A DNA stretch of 14,853 nucleotides from an uncultured Bacilli bacterium (GTDB lineage: Bacteria > Bacillota_I > Bacilli_A > RF39 > UBA660), in contig CANRLB010000019.1 in assembly GCA_947631365.1 (NCBI GenBank), forward strand, positions 1 to 14,853. Direction: 5' to 3'. The notes beneath the pieces were generated by a model. The model was given only the letters and a program-made list of their open reading frames with translations. It was not told where the DNA came from and made no database searches. A program made the position numbers and the translations under genes. Shown here in pieces: positions 1 through 6,802 of this stretch; position 1 is the stretch's first letter, and the number at the start of each line of letters is the position of its first letter.

Positions 1-1
1 T

Positions 2-418
2 GCCAAAGAAGTTGAAGATGTTATTAAGGAAGAAAAAATTAGAGATGCAGTCGCCTTTCAAGAAGAAGCAAGTGATGCCAATAACCATTTTGTTAAACTA
101 ATTATTAATGGTGAAAAAAGAGAGGCTAAAGGTAGTGGTAGTGGTGCAAATCCAAGAACAGCGATTGGTCAAAGAGCTGATGGAGCAGTTTTACTTTTGG
201 TTACTGATGGGCGTGGTAAAAATGGCCATTTAGGAGCCACAGCCAAAGATTTAATTGATATTATGGCTGATTTTGGGGCCGTTAATGCTGGAAATATTGA
301 TGGAGGTTCATCATCAAGTATGTATTATAATGGCAATTATGAAATGACTTCTGTAACCTTTTATTACTCTAATTCATCTTGGAATTTACCTGATGGCTTT
401 ATTGTAGAAAAGAGGTAA
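2..418 (+). CDS. Phosphodiester glycosidase (NAGPA-like) family protein, C-terminal part
   Basis: The gene enters from outside the window; the frame is open from base 2 and gives 138 residues before TAA. The visible part carries the C-terminal half of the phosphodiester glycosidase (NAGPA/DUF2233) domain. It has a short NPRTAIG segment, the strand GAVLLLVTDGR, then GATAKDLIDIMADFGAVNA and the signature NIDGGSSSSMYYNG, which in this family forms the end of the active-site region. Known members remove phosphodiester-linked sugars (mammalian uncovering enzyme) or act on bacterial wall polymers, and bacterial ones are usually secreted or membrane-anchored. The N-terminus and any signal peptide cannot be seen here. 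It ends two bases before the next ATG, so it is probably co-transcribed with the envelope genes downstream. Substrate is unknown; a wall or lipid-linked glycan phosphodiester is an inference. Confidence 0.88.
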   Translation, partial: AKEVEDVIKEEKIRDAVAFQEEASDANNHFVKLIINGEKREAKGSGSGANPRTAIGQRADGAVLLLVTDGRGKNGHLGATAKDLIDIMADFGAVNAGNIDGGSSSSMYYNGNYEMTSVTFYYSNSSWNLPDGFIVEKR

Positions 419-420
419 AA

Positions 421-1530
421 ATGAGTAAATATAAAAAAAGCATAATTATTTATACTATAATTATTTTAGCTTTAGTTTGTATTTTTTTAGGTTATACCTA
501 TCGTAGTTTAGTAATATATGAACGTAATTTAGTAGATAATTATATAGGCTATTATTTGAAAAAAGAAGGAACTAATAAAATTTCTGATAATCTATTTTTA
601 ATAAGTGAATTAGAAGAAGATAATGCAAGTATTAAAGAAGGTTTAAAAAAATTATATGAGAGTAATACCTTAGAATATCAAGAAAATAAAAATTTAGAAA
701 AAGATGGGCTTTATGTTTATGATGTTTTTAACAATGGTATTTTAATAAATAGAGTATCTTTAAAAAGTGCTAAAGAGTATAAAATAATGGGTATTTTAAA
801 TAGTAATGAATGGGATATAGTAGAAAGTGTAAATTATTTAGATAATGGTTTATATAATTATAATATAAGTATACCTCAAAGTTACAAGTTATATATTAAT
901 AATAAATTAGTTAGTGATAAATATATTACTGATACTAAAGATAAAGATGGTTTAGAAGAATTAACCCAATTTATCAGTATAGATAAGAAAAATGTTTATA
1001 AGATAAATAATTTAGTATATGAACCAAAAATTAAAATATTAGATGAAAATAATTTAGAAGTAGAATATCAAATTAAAGATAATAATATTGAAGTAGAAAA
1101 GAAATTTATTAATGTTAATACTTTAGAAGAAGCGAAAGAGTATTTAAAAGAAGATTTTGATATTTTAGAATTAGCTCGTAACTACAGTTTATATTTAACA
1201 GATGATTTAACTGGTTCTAATCATGGTTTATATAAGTTACTTCCTTATATGTTAGAAAATACCGCAATATATGAAAGAATGGTTGCTTGGAGTAAAGGAC
1301 CAGATATTTATATGGTTAGTGATCATACTTTAAAAAATCCTCCTTTTACAAATGAATCATTAAGAAATTTTACTATATATAATGAGAATGCTTTTAGTGT
1401 TGATGTTCATTTAGAAAAAAATATGGTTGTTAGTTATAAAGATAAAAAAGATATTTTAAATGACAAATTGTATTTTATATATTATAATAATGGATATAAA
1501 TGGGTTAAATCAGAAGCCATTAAAGATTAG
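421..1530 (+). CDS. Membrane-anchored extracytoplasmic protein of unknown family
   Basis: I do not recognise a family for this 369-residue protein. An AGAGG ribosome site sits just before ATG 421, overlapping the end of the glycosidase gene. Residues 1-6 are basic (MSKYKK) and residues about 7-25 form one hydrophobic helix without a lipobox cysteine. This suggests an N-terminal anchor or uncleaved signal, with the remaining ~340 residues outside the cell. The exterior part is rich in Lys, Asp, Asn and Tyr, with short beta-strand-like stretches. The segment LYINNKLVSDKYI resembles the 'peptide with a conserved Asn-Asn/Gly turn' seen in repeated extracytoplasmic beta domains. The last ~120 residues end in an aromatic strand (FIYYNNGYKWV) reminiscent of NTF2-like folds, but this is only an impression. 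Its place in the envelope gene cluster supports a surface role. Confidence 0.85.
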   Translation: MSKYKKSIIIYTIIILALVCIFLGYTYRSLVIYERNLVDNYIGYYLKKEGTNKISDNLFLISELEEDNASIKEGLKKLYESNTLEYQENKNLEKDGLYVYDVFNNGILINRVSLKSAKEYKIMGILNSNEWDIVESVNYLDNGLYNYNISIPQSYKLYINNKLVSDKYITDTKDKDGLEELTQFISIDKKNVYKINNLVYEPKIKILDENNLEVEYQIKDNNIEVEKKFINVNTLEEAKEYLKEDFDILELARNYSLYLTDDLTGSNHGLYKLLPYMLENTAIYERMVAWSKGPDIYMVSDHTLKNPPFTNESLRNFTIYNENAFSVDVHLEKNMVVSYKDKKDILNDKLYFIYYNNGYKWVKSEAIKD

Positions 1531-1544
1531 GGAGTGTTTGGTAA

Positions 1545-2195
1545 ATGAATTTAGATGAAGCTAATATTTTAGTTAAAAGATTATATGAAAAATATAGCAG
1601 GAAAGAATTAAAAAGAAATAAATTAGTATGTAAATTAGTTAAAGAAAGAGAGAAGTTACAATATCAAATAACAAAAGAAAATTTTGATGTTAATAATTTA
1701 AAAAGCAAAATTCAAGAAGAAAATCTTAAAATAAATGAAGATAAAAAATTTATTAAAGGCTTTTTCTTAAGATTAATTGCAGGATTATTATTATCTTTGG
1801 GAGCATTACTATTAATAAAAGAATCTTTTGTAACTATTATCTGTTATGCATTAATGCTTCTAATTATGGGAAAATATAGTGTTTCTTTTGTAAGAAAAAA
1901 TGGTCATTTGCCTTTTAGAGATACTAATAAAGAATATTTAGAAGAAATTCAAAATAATTTAGATAATAAAATAACTAAAAGAGAAATCTTAGAAAGAAAG
2001 AATAAAAAAATAACTAAAGTAATCTCTGTCTATAGTCGTCTTGATGTTTATAATAAAGCTTTGAGAATTTTAAAAGAAATAGAAGTAGCTTTAAATAATC
2101 AAATTGGTTTTGAAAAATTACTTACAGTACCAGAAGAAAATATAGATATTGAATGGTTAAATGATATGGAAAGGAAATTAAAAAGGGAAGAATAA
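1545..2195 (+). CDS. Coiled-coil protein with two central membrane segments, unknown function
   Basis: A 216-residue protein with no family I can name. A GGGAG ribosome site (1530-1534) lies ten bases before the ATG. Residues about 10-70 are highly charged and heptad-like, suggesting a cytoplasmic coiled coil. Two adjacent hydrophobic segments follow (about 72-91 and 95-114) with only a short Lys-Glu turn between them, so the protein should be a membrane hairpin with both ends on the same side. Residues about 125-185 are again charged and helical. The overall plan resembles scaffold or stress-sensing membrane hairpins, but that is no evidence of function. Its TAA overlaps the ATG of the next gene by one base, so translation of the glycosyltransferase is probably coupled to it. 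Confidence 0.85.
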   Translation: MNLDEANILVKRLYEKYSRKELKRNKLVCKLVKEREKLQYQITKENFDVNNLKSKIQEENLKINEDKKFIKGFFLRLIAGLLLSLGALLLIKESFVTIICYALMLLIMGKYSVSFVRKNGHLPFRDTNKEYLEEIQNNLDNKITKREILERKNKKITKVISVYSRLDVYNKALRILKEIEVALNNQIGFEKLLTVPEENIDIEWLNDMERKLKREE

Positions 2196-3235
2196 TGGAT
2201 AACATATTTATTGTAATACCGACTTTAGATCCTGATGAAGAAATAATGTTAAAATTTATTAAAGAATTAAAACATAATTTTCAAAATATTTTAGTTGTTA
2301 ATGATGGATCAAAAAGTATTTATGATAATTTTTTCAATGATTTAGAAAAGCAAAATATTATTGTTTTAAAACATTATATAAATTTAGGTAAAGGAAGAGG
2401 CATAAAAAATGCCTTTAATTATATTTTAAATAATTATCCTCAAATTAAAGGTTGTATTACTTGTGATTCTGATGGTCAACATAGTGTTAAAGATATTAAA
2501 AAAATAGCTAAAGAAATTTTAAAAAATGATGATAAATTAGTTTTGGGAGTTCGTGATTTTGAAAAAGAAAATGTTCCTCCTAAAAGTAGATATGGTAATA
2601 AAATTACTCGTAATATTTTTAAAATATTTATTGGTTTAAATATTAGTGATACCCAAACGGGATTAAGAGGATTTTCAAAAAAATTAATGAGTCTTTTTAT
2701 GGATGTGAGTGGTGAAAGATATGAGTATGAAACCAATATGCTTATTTTTTCTAAAGAAGAAGGCATTAAAATAAAAGAAATAGAAATTGAAACTATTTAC
2801 TTAAATAGAAATGCTAATAGTCATTTTAATCCTTTAAAAGATTCTATTATGATTTATCGTTTGTTTTTAAAATATTTTTTAGCATCTTTTAGTTCGTTTT
2901 TATTAGATATAATTCTATTTTGTAGTATTTTAGGTATCTTAGATTTTAAAGAAAAGATTTTAGCGGCCACTATATTAGCTAGAATTGTTTCAAGTATTTA
3001 TAATTATATAATTAATTCTAATTTAGTTTTTAAAAATATGAGTATTATAACATTAGTTAAATACTATATGTTAGTTATTTTAATGATGTTAATATCTGGT
3101 TGCTTTGTTACATATTTGTATAATTTACTTAAAATTCCTGTTATTATAATTAAAATAATCGTTGATGCTTTTATTTGGGTTATTAATCTTGTAGCTCAAA
3201 GAGAATTTGTTTTTAAAGGGGCATATGATGAATAA
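2195..3235 (+). CDS. GT2 polyprenol-phosphate glycosyltransferase fused to GtrA membrane domain
   Basis: Residues 1 to about 225 are a family 2 glycosyltransferase of the dolichol-phosphate mannosyltransferase type. There is an IVIPTLD start strand, VVNDGS at 35-40, NLGKGRGI near 63-70, the metal/nucleotide site CDSDGQH (90-96), DTQTGLRGF (152-160) and YEYETNML (177-184). Residues about 226-345 form a GtrA domain with four membrane helices and the typical NYIINSNLVFK and closing QREFVFK motifs. GT2 enzymes of this class load a sugar from a nucleotide onto undecaprenyl phosphate; GtrA domains are thought to help move the lipid-linked sugar across the membrane. Having both in one chain makes a self-contained supply of extracellular lipid-linked sugar likely. 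The start overlaps the previous stop by one base, and the end overlaps the PAP2 gene by eight. Sugar specificity cannot be read from sequence. Confidence 0.93.
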   Translation: MDNIFIVIPTLDPDEEIMLKFIKELKHNFQNILVVNDGSKSIYDNFFNDLEKQNIIVLKHYINLGKGRGIKNAFNYILNNYPQIKGCITCDSDGQHSVKDIKKIAKEILKNDDKLVLGVRDFEKENVPPKSRYGNKITRNIFKIFIGLNISDTQTGLRGFSKKLMSLFMDVSGERYEYETNMLIFSKEEGIKIKEIEIETIYLNRNANSHFNPLKDSIMIYRLFLKYFLASFSSFLLDIILFCSILGILDFKEKILAATILARIVSSIYNYIINSNLVFKNMSIITLVKYYMLVILMMLISGCFVTYLYNLLKIPVIIIKIIVDAFIWVINLVAQREFVFKGAYDE

Positions 3236-3839
3236 AAAATTAGGGTTATCTTTTCTTTTAATTATTAGTTTTATAATATTAAGTTTATTAGTTTTTTATG
3301 AAAAAACTCTTTATTTTGATAATTTTATTTATAATATAGTGACTAATAAAATGAGTGCTAATTTAACTTTTATTAATAAGTGTTTTACTTTTCTTGGCAG
3401 TACTTTATTTATAATTATTTTAACAACTTTCTTTTTTCTTTTCTTTTTATATAAGAAAAAAAGCAATTGTTCTTTTATTGTGGCAAGCGTAGTAATTATA
3501 TCGACTATATTAAATAATGTAGTAAAGTTAGTTATTAAAAGGAAAAGACCAGAAGTACTAGCTTTAGTTATTGAAAAATCTTATAGTTTTCCTAGTGGAC
3601 ATACTATGGCCTCAGTTACCTTATATGGTATTTTATTATATTTAACATATAAAAGTAATTTAAATAAAAATGTCAAAATTATATTAAGTGGATTATTAAC
3701 TATAATTCCGCTTTTAGTGGGTTTAAGCCGAATTTATTTAGGAGCTCATTATGCCACGGATGTTATTGGGGGAATGCTTCTTTCTTTGAGTTTATTAATC
3801 ATTTTTTGCCATTATATTGCGAAAAAAGAATTATTATAG
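3228..3839 (+). CDS. PAP2-family membrane lipid phosphatase
   Basis: A 203-residue integral membrane phosphatase with the complete three-part PAP2 signature: K100-x6-R107-P108, P122-S-G-H125, and S167-R-x5-H174-x3-D178. About five to six hydrophobic helices surround these motifs, as usual for the family (phosphatidylglycerophosphate, undecaprenyl-pyrophosphate and lipid-A phosphatases). The start is set at ATG 3228 because the AAAGGGG ribosome site (3215-3221) is six bases upstream; an ATG at 3225 is an alternative and the TTG further up has no site. It overlaps the glycosyltransferase-GtrA gene by eight bases, so the two are likely made together. In this context, recycling of undecaprenyl pyrophosphate or trimming a lipid phosphate in glycan assembly is the natural guess. 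The substrate is not shown by the sequence. Confidence 0.93.
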   Translation: MNKKLGLSFLLIISFIILSLLVFYEKTLYFDNFIYNIVTNKMSANLTFINKCFTFLGSTLFIIILTTFFFLFFLYKKKSNCSFIVASVVIISTILNNVVKLVIKRKRPEVLALVIEKSYSFPSGHTMASVTLYGILLYLTYKSNLNKNVKIILSGLLTIIPLLVGLSRIYLGAHYATDVIGGMLLSLSLLIIFCHYIAKKELL

Positions 3840-3867
3840 TAAAATAAAGTAGTTAGGATTGATTAGG

Positions 3868-4746
3868 ATGAAATATATAAAATTATTAATTTTGCTTTTG
3901 TTATTAGGGGTAATGTGTAGTTGTTCTCTAAATCGGGTTAATTTGGATAATGCGACAATTTATACAACAGTGTATCCCATTACTTACATTGTGAATTATT
4001 TATATGGTGATAATAGTACCATAAAAAGTATTTATCCCAATGATGTAGATTTAAATAGTTATTCTTTAACAGATAAACAAATAAGAGAATATTCAAAGGG
4101 AGATTTATTTATTCATTTAGGATATGGTAATGAAAAAAATATTGCTAAATCATTTATTAAAGAAAATAAAAATATGTTAATTATTGATTCAACTTATGGA
4201 GATAGTTATAGTATTGAAGTTATAAATGATTTTAGAGAATTATGGCTAGCTCCCAATAATTATCTAAATTTATTAAAAAATATTAAAAATTCTTTAAAAG
4301 AATATTTAAATAATTCTGTTAAAGAAGATGATATTGATAAATTTTATAATGAACTTTATATTAAATTATCTTGGATGGATGCTGAACTTCGCAGTATTGC
4401 TAAAGAAGCGAGTGCAAATGAAAATAATACTTTAATTATCGCTAATCCTTCCCTTAAATTTTTAGAAAATTATGGTTTTAATATTATTTGCTTAAAAGAT
4501 ATTGTGGATTCTGGTAGTGCTAGTGCTCTTGCCGATATTAAAAATAAATTTAAAAATTCTAAATATAGTACTATATTAAAATTAAATAGTGAAGATGATA
4601 GTGATTTAATTAAAGAGTTAAATGAAAAAGATAATGCTAAAATAGCGGAGATAAATGATATGGTTACTAATGATGATACTACAAGTGATTATATTTCCAT
4701 TCAAAATGAAAATATTGCTACCATTAGAAATATTTTAATTAATTAA
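3868..4746 (+). CDS. TroA/ZnuA-fold substrate-binding lipoprotein with altered metal ligands
   Basis: This 292-residue protein has a basic start, a long Leu run and a cysteine pair (MCSC), with Cys19 the probable lipid attachment site. The body follows the cluster A-1 metal-binding protein plan: IYTTVYPITYIVNYLYGD at the start of the mature part, a polar helix, GDLFIHLGYGNE, a long central helix, IIANPSLKFLENYGF and a closing DYISIQNENIATIRNIL helix. In zinc/manganese binders such as PsaA, the ligands are His in PHxYxPT, His in DPHxWL, His/Glu before the YFxxxYG segment, and a late Asp. Here these positions read Asn (DLNSYSLT), Glu (FRELWL), Asn (IANPSL) and Asp (EINDM). No metal ABC permease or ATPase gene is adjacent. 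ATG 3868 is preferred because AGGA (3855-3858) lies nine bases upstream. It is the last gene before the operon terminator. Confidence 0.8.
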   Translation: MKYIKLLILLLLLGVMCSCSLNRVNLDNATIYTTVYPITYIVNYLYGDNSTIKSIYPNDVDLNSYSLTDKQIREYSKGDLFIHLGYGNEKNIAKSFIKENKNMLIIDSTYGDSYSIEVINDFRELWLAPNNYLNLLKNIKNSLKEYLNNSVKEDDIDKFYNELYIKLSWMDAELRSIAKEASANENNTLIIANPSLKFLENYGFNIICLKDIVDSGSASALADIKNKFKNSKYSTILKLNSEDDSDLIKELNEKDNAKIAEINDMVTNDDTTSDYISIQNENIATIRNILIN

Positions 4747-4755
4747 TATAAAATG

Positions 4756-4776
4756 AGCTTTTTAAAAGCTTTTTTA
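4756..4776 (+). terminator. Rho-independent terminator of the envelope operon
   Basis: AGCTTTT and AAAAGCT form a short inverted repeat (4756-4762 and 4764-4770; in practice a six-pair stem with a three-base loop), followed at once by a T run to 4775. It lies nine bases after the lipoprotein stop codon and before a new promoter, so it separates the envelope operon from the radical SAM operon. The stem is short, so termination may be partial. Confidence 0.65.
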
Positions 4777-4809
4777 ATTTCTAAATTTTGCCAATTAATA
4801 AACAAATGT

Positions 4810-4838
4810 TTGCTTTTTGTAAAAATATTTGTTATAAT
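4810..4838 (+). promoter_or_regulatory. Sigma-A type promoter for the radical SAM / DUF4130 / chaperonin operon
   Basis: A perfect -10 TATAAT (4833-4838) has a weak -35 TTGCTT (4810-4815) at 17 bases. Transcription would start near 4845, only about ten bases before the ATG at 4855. The leader is therefore very short, and the GGTGAT ribosome site would sit at its extreme 5' end. Confidence 0.6.
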
Positions 4839-4854
4839 AATTTTGGTGATAAAA

Positions 4855-6066
4855 ATGAATTTAAATGAAAAATTACAAATTTTGGCTGATAGTGCTAAAT
4901 ATGATGCTTCTTGTTCATCATCTGGTAGCGTAAGAAATGATAAACTAGGGAATACACATATTTCAGGAATTTGTCATTCCTTTGCTTCAGATGGACGTTG
5001 TATATCTCTTTTAAAAATATTAATGACTAATATTTGTATTTTTGATTGTAAGTATTGTCTTAATAGAAGATCAAATAATATTAAAAGAGCTATATTTATT
5101 CCTGAAGAAATTTGTGAAATAACGATTAATTTTTATCGCCGTAACTATATTGAAGGACTATTTTTGTCCTCAGGTATAATAAAAACTCCAGACTATACCA
5201 TGGAACTTCTAATAAAAACAGTTTATCTTTTAAGAAATAAATATCATTTTGGAGGTTATATTCATGCTAAAGCTATTCCAGGGGCAAGTGAGTACTTATT
5301 AAAAAAATTAGGAAGTTTAGTTGACCGGTTAAGTGCAAATATTGAGCTCCCCACTGAAAATGGATTAAAGTTATTAGCCCCTAATAAGGATATGCAAAAA
5401 GTAGGAAAAATTATGGGGTATGTCCGTGATAATCGCAATAAAAATTTTGTTCCAGCTGGACAAAGCACCCAAATGATTATTGGAGCTACTAAAGAAACGG
5501 ATTTAGAAATTATGAATAAGAGTGCTAGTATGTATAAAAACTATAAATTAAAAAGAGTCTTTTATTCAGCATATATTCCTTGTAATAAAGATACCTTTTT
5601 GCCAAGTATAAATGTTCCTCCTTTAAAAAGAGAAAATAGATTATATCAAGCCGATTGGTTACTTCGCTATTATAATTTTAAAGTTACGGATTTGTTAGAT
5701 GAAAATAATCCTAATTTTAATCTTTTAGTTGATCCTAAAATATCTTATAGTCTTCGCCATTTAAATGAATACCCTAAAGAAATAAATACTTGCAGCTATG
5801 ATGATTTACTTAAAGTCCCTGGAATTGGGGTTACATCAGCCAAAAGAATTATTGCCTCGCGAAAGCATTTTCAATTAACTTTTGCTGATTTAAAAAAGAT
5901 GGGTGTTGTTTTGAAAAGAGCCGTTTATTTTATTACATGTAATGGCAAATATAATCTTAAGGAGGAATGGTTCAATCGGAATTTTATAGAATCTAATTTA
6001 ATCTTAGAAGATAAATCAGAATCTAAAGAATCGTTAGTTGAGCAGTTGAGGTTGTTTAATGAATAA
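4855..6066 (+). CDS. Radical SAM protein, putative DNA modification/repair type, with C-terminal HhH
   Basis: A 403-residue radical SAM enzyme. The cluster-binding motif is C61-IFD-C65-KY-C68, preceded by the family-typical CHSFASDGRCISLLKILMTN stretch (40-59). Later come the GLFLSSGI strand (101-108) and HAKAIPGAS (137-144). Residues about 314-365 are a helix-hairpin-helix DNA-binding region with VPGIG at 321-325. This matches the family annotated as 'putative DNA modification/repair radical SAM protein' (TIGR03916-like), which regularly neighbours the TIGR03915/DUF4130 protein, as it does here. The lesion or modification handled is not established; a spore-photoproduct-lyase-like reaction has only been proposed by analogy. 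ATG 4855 is chosen: the upstream part of the open frame runs through a terminator and promoter, and GGTGAT lies at 4845-4850. The end overlaps the next gene by eight bases. Confidence 0.93.
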   Translation: MNLNEKLQILADSAKYDASCSSSGSVRNDKLGNTHISGICHSFASDGRCISLLKILMTNICIFDCKYCLNRRSNNIKRAIFIPEEICEITINFYRRNYIEGLFLSSGIIKTPDYTMELLIKTVYLLRNKYHFGGYIHAKAIPGASEYLLKKLGSLVDRLSANIELPTENGLKLLAPNKDMQKVGKIMGYVRDNRNKNFVPAGQSTQMIIGATKETDLEIMNKSASMYKNYKLKRVFYSAYIPCNKDTFLPSINVPPLKRENRLYQADWLLRYYNFKVTDLLDENNPNFNLLVDPKISYSLRHLNEYPKEINTCSYDDLLKVPGIGVTSAKRIIASRKHFQLTFADLKKMGVVLKRAVYFITCNGKYNLKEEWFNRNFIESNLILEDKSESKESLVEQLRLFNE

Positions 6067-6802
6067 TATTTATATATATGATGGTACTTTTAATAATTTG
6101 CTAAATTTATTATATTATCTAATAAAAAATAATCTTAAACCTTCAAATATTAAGAAAAAAGGTTTTTATGGTAGTTTGTTTGATTATTTGATTGAATTAG
6201 ACTTAAAAAATAAGAATATTAATGAAGAGTTTATCAAAACTTTTGGCCAATATACTTTTCATTTGACTTATTATGTTTTCTTATCCTGTGAAGAAAATAA
6301 AGAATTAATTATTTATTATTATCTTTTAAATTATTTAAAATATGGTTCTAATTTACCCAATATGCGTAATTTAAAATGCGTAAGCGAAATGCTTAGAATT
6401 CATAAAAAAGTTGGTAATGAAGCTCATAAAATGAAAGGCTTTATTAGATTTAAAGAACTTAAAAATAATCTATTATACGCATCTTTTGCCCCAGATAATA
6501 ATGTTTTAGAGTTAATTTCTATTCATTTTAAAAAAAGATTAGCTCATGAATTTTGGCTAATAAAAGATGAAAAAAGGAAAATAATAAGTGTATATAATAA
6601 AAAAGAATTTTATATTCTAAATGAAGAAAATTTTAATTTAAAAGAGTTATTATTTAGTGAAAATGAAGAAATATTTGGCAAACTTTGGCAAACATTTTAC
6701 GATACTATTGGGATTAAAGAAAGAGAAAATCCGAGATGCCGAATGAATTTTATGCCTAAAAAATATTGGCCATATATTATGGAAGTGAGTGATAAAAAAT
6801 GA
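6059..6802 (+). CDS. DUF4130 / TIGR03915-type DNA metabolism protein, partner of the radical SAM enzyme
   Basis: A 247-residue protein of the family described as 'probable DNA metabolism protein'. The N-terminus IYIYDGTFNNLLNLLYYLI matches the family's usual YDGTFEGLL opening. The middle has a KMKGFIRFKEL segment (about 124-134), and the end carries the DUF4130 signature with PRCRMNFMPKKYWPYIMEV. In other genomes this family is linked to, or fused with, a uracil-DNA-glycosylase-like domain and paired with the HhH radical SAM protein. No glycosylase domain is fused here, since the protein has the length of the stand-alone form. A GAGGT ribosome site (6048-6052) lies six bases before the ATG, inside the upstream gene. 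Its TGA overlaps the ATG of the chaperonin gene (ATGA), so all three genes are translationally linked. Biochemical function is unknown. Confidence 0.9.
   Translation: MNNIYIYDGTFNNLLNLLYYLIKNNLKPSNIKKKGFYGSLFDYLIELDLKNKNINEEFIKTFGQYTFHLTYYVFLSCEENKELIIYYYLLNYLKYGSNLPNMRNLKCVSEMLRIHKKVGNEAHKMKGFIRFKELKNNLLYASFAPDNNVLELISIHFKKRLAHEFWLIKDEKRKIISVYNKKEFYILNEENFNLKELLFSENEEIFGKLWQTFYDTIGIKERENPRCRMNFMPKKYWPYIMEVSDKK

Noticed and set aside
3859..3867. TTG start for the TroA-like lipoprotein
   Set aside because: AGGA would directly abut the TTG with no spacing, whereas it is nine bases from ATG 3868, which gives a normal signal peptide.
4753..4854. In-frame upstream extension of the radical SAM protein by 34 residues from ATG 4753
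   Set aside because: This part encodes a terminator hairpin with T run and a TATAAT promoter, has no ribosome site, and is not part of the family N-terminus. ATG 4855 follows GGTGAT.
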